Shown piece after piece: positions 1 to 4,856 of a stretch of 13,079 nt of DNA. The position numbers were made by a program, and so were the translations under genes. Within the stretch, counting starts at the first letter, position 1. Each line of letters begins with the position of its first letter. The notes beneath the pieces are model-generated. The model searched no databases. It was not told the DNA's origin and was given only the letters and a program-made list of their open reading frames with translations. This stretch comes from Fervidobacterium sp. (GTDB taxonomy: Bacteria > Thermotogota > Thermotogae > Thermotogales > Fervidobacteriaceae): positions 1-13,079 of the forward strand of contig DPXZ01000045.1 in assembly GCA_003526765.1 (NCBI GenBank), read 5' to 3'.

Positions 1-490
1 GATACGGTACATCCAATATGACGTAGTAGCGTTGGACATTTGGATCTATACTTTTACTTTGCGAGACAAATGATATCGAAATCTCAGTTGCATCAGAGCT
101 TGTGCTCGTTGCTGCATCGATTATGTAATCTGCAGATATCGTCAAACTGGTACCCTGGGATGTTACTAACAAGTAATACGGCTTTGTTTCTACAACACCA
201 TTGAAAAGATAATCCTCGTCACTTCCTAGAACATTTCCGGAAGCGCCGCTGATAGTAAAATCTATCGGTACGTAGACATTGTTTATCGTGATATCTGAAA
301 ACTTGTATCCAGTAGACCAAGTAACGAAGTCGTTAGGTAATCCATTCACGTAAAAATTCAATTCGTACTGTACTTGATTCCCACCAGAAACCACCTGACT
401 CAATAAATACGCACAACCAGATAACATGAAGATAGTAGCTATAATTATCGAAAACAAGATTACTCTTCTCACTTTGCTGGTGTTTTCTAT
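1..490 (-). CDS. Putative lipoprotein, 3' end cut off by the window edge
   Basis: The frame stays open from the start region to base 1, so only the first ~163 residues are visible. The N-terminus is a lipoprotein signal: a positive stretch (KVRR), a hydrophobic run (ILFSIIIATIFM) and the lipobox L-S-G-C, with Cys26 as the expected lipidated residue. The rest is beta-rich, with many Ser/Thr/Tyr/Val and no motif I recognise, so the function is unknown; it should be exported and lipid-anchored. The start is odd. The in-frame stop TGA (499-497) is followed only by ATA codons (496 and 490) before GTG at 472. A strong GAAGGAG (506-500) lies 9 nt before ATA 490, while GTG 472 has no Shine-Dalgarno but would give a neat MRRVILF signal peptide. 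The gap to minE is about 44 nt with no terminator, so it is probably the next gene of that operon. The lipoprotein call is good; the start is uncertain. Confidence 0.72.
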   Translation of the reverse strand, partial: MENTSKVRRVILFSIIIATIFMLSGCAYLLSQVVSGGNQVQYELNFYVNGLPNDFVTWSTGYKFSDITINNVYVPIDFTISGASGNVLGSDEDYLFNGVVETKPYYLLVTSQGTSLTISADYIIDAATSTSSDATEISISFVSQSKSIDPNVQRYYVILDVPY

Positions 491-499
491 GGTTATTCA

Positions 500-506
500 C
501 TCCTTC
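500..506 (-). promoter_or_regulatory. Shine-Dalgarno (GAAGGAG) facing an ATA codon
   Basis: GAAGGAG, continuing as GAAGGAGTGA, lies 9 nt upstream of ATA 490 in the lipoprotein frame. The nearest in-frame GTG (472) is 27 nt from the motif, which is too far for normal initiation. This spacing is the main argument for AUA initiation. Confidence 0.5.
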
Positions 507-534
507 AAATCAATAAAATAGCCAACCATTCTCT

Positions 535-816
535 TCATTTGAAGTTGACATTCGTTACTATGACAACGTATCCGTTCTGCTCGTGATAGTCCACACGTAC
601 CTTTTCAGGTGGAATGTTGAATTTTCTGGAGAGTGTTTCGATGACTGCATACTTTATCTCCTCAGAGTTTGCTTCAAACTCTTCCACCGGTATCATCTTG
701 ACTATTTCACGTCTTCTCGAGAGCATAGTCTCCAATCTTTCAGCAGCTTCTTCCTTCGGTGACTTCGTCTGCTTGTGTTGTCTATTCTTTCTCTTGAATA
801 TGTCAACGATCCACAT
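535..816 (-). CDS. minE: Cell division topological specificity factor MinE
   Basis: MinE stimulates the MinD ATPase and, with MinC and MinD, confines Z-ring assembly to midcell; it cycles between cytosol and membrane. The protein (93 aa from this start) is close to the usual MinE length. It has an N-terminal hydrophobic/basic segment (MWIVDIFKRK) matching the membrane-targeting and anti-MinCD region, then a helix (AAERLETMLSRRREIVKM), then the dimerising topological-specificity domain (FNIPPEKVRVDYHEQNGYVVIVTNVNF). I chose ATG 816 because GAGGTG (828-823) sits 6 nt upstream. The longer GTG start at 825 lies inside that Shine-Dalgarno, although it would overlap the minD stop as GTGA. It follows minD almost directly, so the two are surely co-transcribed. 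No minC is present in the window. Confidence 0.93.
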   Translation of the reverse strand: MWIVDIFKRKNRQHKQTKSPKEEAAERLETMLSRRREIVKMIPVEEFEANSEEIKYAVIETLSRKFNIPPEKVRVDYHEQNGYVVIVTNVNFK

Positions 817-821
817 CACCC

Positions 822-1637
822 TCACCTCTTCTTAAACATTGAAAGCAGAGAAGAAATAAAACCTTTTGAGACTCCTTTTAAATCATCGTCGATCGGAATC
901 TCTTCCCCCTTTATCCGTCTCACGATGTTTTCAAAACTTTTCCCTATCACTACACCATCTTCGAGCACCGCAGGAATCCCTTTATTTGTTGCGATGATCA
1001 CTTCTTCAGAATCAGGTATAACACCTATCAACCTCATTGCAAGTGCTTTTTCCACATCGTTCTTGTCGAGCATATCGCCGCGTTTTGCCATGTTCGCTTT
1101 GAATTTGTTTAGGACGATGAACATCCTATCTTCCGTAAATCCGTAGTTCTCAAGAAGGCCTATAACTCTGTCTGCATCAGATATCGCAGGTATCTCCGGA
1201 GTAGTTACTATAAACGCAGCTTCAGCAGGAGCCACCGAATTTCTAAAACCTCTCTCTATACCTGCAGGTGAGTCTATGAGTATGTAATCGAAATCATCGT
1301 ATATCTCCTGTACCATTCTTTTCATATCTTCTGGTGCCATCATCTCTTTGGTAGCAACTTGAGACGCTGCAAGCAAATACAGGTTCTTCAATTGCTTGTG
1401 CTTTACAAGTGCTTCTTTTGCAGAGACTGTACCGTTCACAACATCGAAAGATGTGTATATTATCCTGTTCTCAAGTCCAAGCACAACATCCAAGTTCTTT
1501 AGTCCGATGTCCGCATCTAGTAAGCAGACTCTCTCTCCCATCTTGGCTAATGTACAACCAAGATTGGAAGTAAACGTGGTCTTTCCCACTCCACCTTTTC
1601 CCGAGGTTACGACAAAAACTTTTGGTTTATCAGCCAT
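822..1637 (-). CDS. minD: Septum site-determining ATPase MinD
   Basis: MinD is a ParA/MinD-family ATPase that dimerises on the membrane with ATP, recruits MinC to block FtsZ away from midcell, and is released by MinE. The 271-aa protein is full length. It has the deviant Walker A GKGGVGKT (residues 13-20, with the signature Lys14), the switch I region DADIGLKNLD (41-50), and the Walker B region YILIDSPAGIE (118-128). The C-terminal amphipathic membrane-targeting helix is GFISSLLSMFKKR (259-271). ATG 1637 is preceded by GGGAGTGGGG. The gene lies 52 nt after prfB and runs into minE. The membrane-targeting tail favours MinD over the related flagellar-number ATPase FlhG/YlxH, and the adjacent minE settles it. 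Confidence 0.96.
   Translation of the reverse strand: MADKPKVFVVTSGKGGVGKTTFTSNLGCTLAKMGERVCLLDADIGLKNLDVVLGLENRIIYTSFDVVNGTVSAKEALVKHKQLKNLYLLAASQVATKEMMAPEDMKRMVQEIYDDFDYILIDSPAGIERGFRNSVAPAEAAFIVTTPEIPAISDADRVIGLLENYGFTEDRMFIVLNKFKANMAKRGDMLDKNDVEKALAMRLIGVIPDSEEVIIATNKGIPAVLEDGVVIGKSFENIVRRIKGEEIPIDDDLKGVSKGFISSLLSMFKKR
823..828 (-). promoter_or_regulatory. Start-deciding Shine-Dalgarno of minE
   Basis: GAGGTG is followed by 6 nt and ATG 816. Its own GTG is in frame and gives a false start 3 codons upstream. Confidence 0.6.
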
Positions 1638-1689
1638 GAATTCCCCACTCCCTCAAGTTCTCACTCATCAGTATTTGTCTTAAATTATC

Positions 1690-2799
1690 TTACTCATTTA
1701 ATCCAAGTTTGGCATAGTAGACGAGCTCAGCTTCTATGAATTCATCTATTTCTCCATCCATTACTGCCTCTATGTTTCCAGTCTCTACATCCGTCCGATG
1801 GTCCTTTACCATCGTGTACGGTTGGAAGACGTAAGATCTTATCTGGTTACCCCAACTGATCTCTCTCAATTCGCCTTGTATCTGTTCGATTTGTTTTCTT
1901 CTCTTTTCTACTTCAAGTTGGTACAACCTGGCCTTGAGCATCTTCATTGCAGTTTCCCTGTTTTGAAGCTGGGAGCGTTCGATCTGGCAAGAGACTACTA
2001 TGCCAGTTGGTATGTGCGTTATTCTGATTGCAGATTCTGTCTTGTTCACATACTGGCCACCCGCACCACTCGCCCTATACGTATCAACTCTCAAATCCTC
2101 CGGCCTAATTTCTATGTCTATGTCGTCTTCTATCTCTGGTAACACGTTTACCGATGCAAAAGAAGTATGTCTTCGCTTGTTTGCGTCGAAGGGTGATATT
2201 CTCACTAATCTATGGACACCACGTTCGTATTTTAGATACCCGTAGACGAAATCACCCTTTATGTACAACGTTGCACTCTTTATCCCCGCCTCTTCGCCTT
2301 CTTGGTAATCAACGAGCTCTGCGCTGTAGCCCCTTCTCTCAGCCCAACGCGTGTACATACGCAATAACATCGATGCCCAATCTTGGGATTCTGTTCCACC
2401 AGCACCTGGATGGATTGTAAGATATGCGTTAGAATCATCGAATTTACCATTCAGTATCAGTTCCAATTCAAAGTCTCTGAGTCTTCTTGAAATCTCACCA
2501 ATTATACTTTCGACGTGTTCTTCCATCGATGGATCCTCTTCCGCTAATTCAATTCCTACCTCCAAGTCTTCAAATAGTGATTTTATTTTACGCATATCTT
2601 CTACTATCTTTTTGATCATCCGAATTTCCCTGTTAACTTGCTGTGCTTTCTTTTGATCAGTCCAAAAATCTGGCTTTAAGCTCTCTTCTTCCAATTCTCT
2701 GAGTCTCTCACCTTTGTCTTCTGGATGAAAGACCTCGATGATGTCTTCGTACTTCTTCTTGAGCTCCTCTATTTGTTGCCTTTGTTCATATGTGATCAT
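1690..2799 (-). CDS. prfB: Peptide chain release factor 2 (RF2)
   Basis: RF2 reads UGA and UAA stop codons in the ribosomal A site and triggers peptidyl-tRNA hydrolysis. The 369-aa protein has the N-terminal coiled coil, the codon-recognition tripeptide S-P-F (202-204, diagnostic of RF2; RF1 has P-A-T) and the catalytic GGQ (247-249) within SGAGGQYVNKTESAIR. The whole protein is one uninterrupted frame: the in-frame UGA and +1 programmed frameshift near codon 25 of many prfB genes is absent. ATG 2799 is chosen because GAGGTG (2811-2806) lies 6 nt upstream; GTG 2808 is part of that Shine-Dalgarno and only 2 nt from GGAG. It sits between the PEGA protein (~110 nt upstream) and minD (52 nt downstream). 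Confidence 0.96.
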   Translation of the reverse strand: MITYEQRQQIEELKKKYEDIIEVFHPEDKGERLRELEEESLKPDFWTDQKKAQQVNREIRMIKKIVEDMRKIKSLFEDLEVGIELAEEDPSMEEHVESIIGEISRRLRDFELELILNGKFDDSNAYLTIHPGAGGTESQDWASMLLRMYTRWAERRGYSAELVDYQEGEEAGIKSATLYIKGDFVYGYLKYERGVHRLVRISPFDANKRRHTSFASVNVLPEIEDDIDIEIRPEDLRVDTYRASGAGGQYVNKTESAIRITHIPTGIVVSCQIERSQLQNRETAMKMLKARLYQLEVEKRRKQIEQIQGELREISWGNQIRSYVFQPYTMVKDHRTDVETGNIEAVMDGEIDEFIEAELVYYAKLGLNE

Positions 2800-2805
2800 T
2801 TCCTG

Positions 2806-2814
2806 CACCTCTCC
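2806..2814 (-). promoter_or_regulatory. Start-deciding Shine-Dalgarno of prfB
   Basis: GGAGAGGTG precedes ATG 2799 by 6 nt. The GTG inside it is in frame and would be a false start. Confidence 0.55.
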
Positions 2815-2852
2815 TTTTAACTCCAGTTCTCGAGTCTATTAACCCTTCGAAT

Positions 2853-2858
2853 ATTTTA
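2853..2858 (-). promoter_or_regulatory. Possible weak internal promoter -10 ahead of prfB
   Basis: TAAAAT lies in the 111-nt gap between the PEGA protein and prfB. With an 18-nt spacer the upstream hexamer is TCGATG, a poor -35. The gap is the longest inside this gene run and holds no terminator hairpin that I can see, so prfB-minD-minE could have an extra promoter here. This is a weak call. Confidence 0.2.
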
Positions 2859-2910
2859 TCATTTCTGCCATTCTTTCATCGATTAGCATCTGGAAACATC
2901 ACTCATCGAC

Positions 2911-3870
2911 TCAATTACTCGTCACGTCTTGGTATATCAGGTATCCCAATAATGCCAAGAACGCCCCAGTGATACTTAAGATGATTTCCTTTTCGTAAGT
3001 ATATTTACTCGTATCTATCGTAACTTTTGCCTCTTTAGTTATTGTCTCGATTCCATCATATAACAAAACACTGGCGGTATACGTACCGTCGCTTGCGCCA
3101 CTTCCATTCCATGTGATCTCTGTTAAGCCTGGTTTTACATGAATTGCTTCGTTATACACTATTTTACCAGAAAAATCCTTAATTTGAATAGTTCCGGTCG
3201 CTTCTTTTGAGGAATATATTTTGATAATTGTCGTATCATCCGTCCAATCACCATTTGGCGAGAAAGTCTCAGGGACGATCCTCAATTCCACATTGAACGG
3301 TGATTCAACGAACTCTAACCATATGGGATTTTCTTGCTTCGATTGTATGTTAACATTCTTTTTGATATTTTCGTATCCCGGCACCCAGAATATCAAATCA
3401 TAGTTTCCTTGCGGTACGATGAGGGGCTCACTATCCTTTTCAACCGTTCCAAGCAAGACACTGTCTTTTAGATAGACGTAAACTGGGTACTTATTTGAAA
3501 AGATCGTCAATTTACCACGGAGCGTCGGTGTTAGGTAGACTATTTTTGGCTCTTTTTCAACGAAGAAGATGACTTGTTCGTAACTTCTATACCAATCGCT
3601 GCTCTTCGCCCAAGCGATATGTTGCCCTCCACCTGTGAATGTGACGGCTAATTGGCCAAAAACGTTCGTCTCACCCGCATATTGACCGTCTATGAAAATT
3701 GGGACGTGAGACTCACCAGCGTAGAGAAGAACAGAATATTCTGGTAGGTCCTTTGGTACTGCATTTCCAATGTTTATTATTATCTGAAAGCTCACTTCCG
3801 AAAATGCCAAGGTACCGATGGTTAAGATAGACAAGATAAATAACACAATTGTTCGTCCATTGACCTTCAT
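2911..3870 (-). CDS. Secreted or membrane-anchored PEGA-like and FlgD/CHU_C-type Ig-like protein
   Basis: I do not recognise a named gene. The 319-aa product has an N-terminal signal sequence or anchor (hydrophobic residues 7-23). Two PEGA-like beta modules follow: about 55-115, with VPIFIDGQYAGET, and about 128-188, with YPVYVYLKDSVLLGT ... VPQGNYDLIFWVPGYE. An Ig-like module at about 195-288 opens with FSPNGDWTDDT, the acidic Asn/Asp motif of CHU_C/FlgD-type Ig folds, and contains TWNGSGASDGTYTASVLLYDG. A transmembrane helix at 296-313 is followed by a few residues. Most of the chain should therefore be outside the cytoplasm, held by the C-terminal helix; a structural or adhesive envelope role is plausible but unproven. 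ATG 3870 is chosen because AGGAGGTG (3884-3877) lies 6 nt upstream; GTG 3879 is inside it. It starts 46 nt after the FlhB-like gene. Confidence 0.75.
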   Translation of the reverse strand: MKVNGRTIVLFILSILTIGTLAFSEVSFQIIINIGNAVPKDLPEYSVLLYAGESHVPIFIDGQYAGETNVFGQLAVTFTGGGQHIAWAKSSDWYRSYEQVIFFVEKEPKIVYLTPTLRGKLTIFSNKYPVYVYLKDSVLLGTVEKDSEPLIVPQGNYDLIFWVPGYENIKKNVNIQSKQENPIWLEFVESPFNVELRIVPETFSPNGDWTDDTTIIKIYSSKEATGTIQIKDFSGKIVYNEAIHVKPGLTEITWNGSGASDGTYTASVLLYDGIETITKEAKVTIDTSKYTYEKEIILSITGAFLALLGYLIYQDVTSN

Positions 3871-3876
3871 ACAGTA

Positions 3877-3885
3877 CACCTCCTC
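3877..3885 (-). promoter_or_regulatory. Start-deciding Shine-Dalgarno of the PEGA/Ig gene
   Basis: GAGGAGGTG, a near-perfect anti-16S match, is followed by 6 nt and ATG 3870. Its terminal GTG is in frame. Confidence 0.65.
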
Positions 3886-3916
3886 GATTTAACGATTTTA
3901 CAATTTGATTTTTCCC

Positions 3917-4207
3917 TTATTTATTTAATCCAAGTTGAATAAACGCCAAGACCTCGGCAACGGCAACGTAAAGCTTGTTTGGAATCATCTCAAGTAGCTC
4001 GAGCTTAAATAACTCGTTTGCCAATTCCGGAGATTTGACGATCGGTACATTACTATCTTTTGCCTTCTCAATTATCCTATTTGCCAGCTCACACTTTCCT
4101 TTTGCAACAACAAAGGGGACAAAGTCTCTCTCGGGATTGTATCTTAGTGCAATTGCAACTTTCTTCGTGCACTCTTGTGCTGATGACACATCATACGTAG
4201 GTTCCAT
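3917..4207 (-). CDS. Stand-alone FlhB C-terminal-like protein (EscU/YscU/FhlB family)
   Basis: This small protein (96 aa) matches the cytoplasmic C-terminal domain of FlhB, the flagellar type III export switch: KKVAIALRYNPERDFVPFVVAKGKCELANRIIEKAKDSNVPIVKSPELANELFKLELLEMIPNKLYVAVAEVLAFI follows the family pattern block by block (AVAL.Y.. / P.VVAKG / A..I...A....PIV..P.LA..L / L...IP..LY.AVAEVLAF.). It lacks the four FlhB membrane helices and the autocleavage motif NPTH; the chain begins after that point. Such FhlB proteins are known in Firmicutes (YlqH type) and can partly substitute for the FlhB C-domain. ATG 4207 follows GGAGG with 9-nt spacing; the TTG at 4237 has no Shine-Dalgarno. It overlaps the upstream FliK-like gene by 17 bp, so the two are translationally linked. 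Confidence 0.88.
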   Translation of the reverse strand: MEPTYDVSSAQECTKKVAIALRYNPERDFVPFVVAKGKCELANRIIEKAKDSNVPIVKSPELANELFKLELLEMIPNKLYVAVAEVLAFIQLGLNK

Positions 4208-4856
4208 CGACAAATCCCTCCAATTTGAAAGATACAAAGGAGAATGACCTTCTCAAATTCCGTTCGAGTTCTTCAACGTTCTCTGGCATCTTTGAAAAGT
4301 AAAGTGTGATCGAATCACCGTCGATTTTGCCAAGTATTGAATCATCACCTACAAACACTTGAAAAGTCCCGTGCGCTCTATTTAAAAAGGCGATGCCATT
4401 TTTCGACTTCTTAAGGCCATATCTCCCAGAAAGCAGATTTATGTAATTTTCAAAATCTGCTAATTCTGTGTTACCGTCGAATTCCCCATTCATATACTTC
4501 TGAAATTTTTGTAAAAATGCACTATTTACATCTATTCTTTTCGACAATTCTTCGATGAACAAGGCGATATTTACAACGAGGTCGTCCCTGTCCAATTTGT
4601 TAGTAGAGTTGCGAGACATTTCATCAACGAGTCGTTCGGAGATTTCAATGAACCTCACATTTGGTAATTCATCGAATTTACCCGGTCTTTTTGCCAACAC
4701 CTTGGCCTTATAGTCGCCCTGTCCAAAGTCTTTCATTTCTATCTTCGTTCCCTCTTTAGGTGCCTTCTTATCACTCTTTATAATAACCTCGCCATCTCTT
4801 GTCCTCACTTTCACGTACTTTCCGTAAGATTCAAGTACTAATCCAAAAACTCTCAT
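4191..4856 (-). CDS. Hypothetical protein, possible FliK-like partner of the FlhB-C protein
   Basis: I do not recognise a named family with certainty. The 221-aa product has no signal or membrane segment. Residues 1-57 look like a small beta-barrel (VFGLVLESYGKYVKVRTRDGEVIIKSD...). A helical middle follows (about 70-145). The C-terminal part (155-221) reads GTFQVFVGD ... LGKIDGDSITLYFSKMPENVEELERNLRRSFSFVSFKLEG. That strand-strand-helix-strand order resembles the FliK hook-length-control C-domain, where beta strands are followed by a NVEELERNLRR-like helix. The downstream neighbour is a free FlhB C-domain, the domain FliK switches, and Bacillus has a comparable FliK-like/FhlB pair (ylqG-ylqH); this supports the idea but does not prove it. 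ATG 4856 overlaps the mfd stop as ATGA and has AAGGTG 6 nt upstream. Confidence 0.6.
   Translation of the reverse strand: MRVFGLVLESYGKYVKVRTRDGEVIIKSDKKAPKEGTKIEMKDFGQGDYKAKVLAKRPGKFDELPNVRFIEISERLVDEMSRNSTNKLDRDDLVVNIALFIEELSKRIDVNSAFLQKFQKYMNGEFDGNTELADFENYINLLSGRYGLKKSKNGIAFLNRAHGTFQVFVGDDSILGKIDGDSITLYFSKMPENVEELERNLRRSFSFVSFKLEGFVDGTYV

Noticed and set aside
489..529. Inverted repeat ATGGTT/AACCAT around the lipoprotein ribosome-binding region.
   Set aside because: Only 6 bp with a loop of about 29 nt; too weak to call a regulatory hairpin or terminator.
614..1683. Plus-strand open frames over minE, minD and other genes.
   Set aside because: They are antisense shadows of well-supported minus-strand genes, with low-complexity translations and no recognisable domains.
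2839..2889. A 16-codon frame (MLIDERMAEMIKYSKG) upstream of and in frame with prfB, ended by TAA TAG; a possible leader peptide or remnant N-terminus.
   Set aside because: It has no good Shine-Dalgarno, the stops are UAA/UAG rather than the UGA of RF2 control, and frames this short arise easily by chance.
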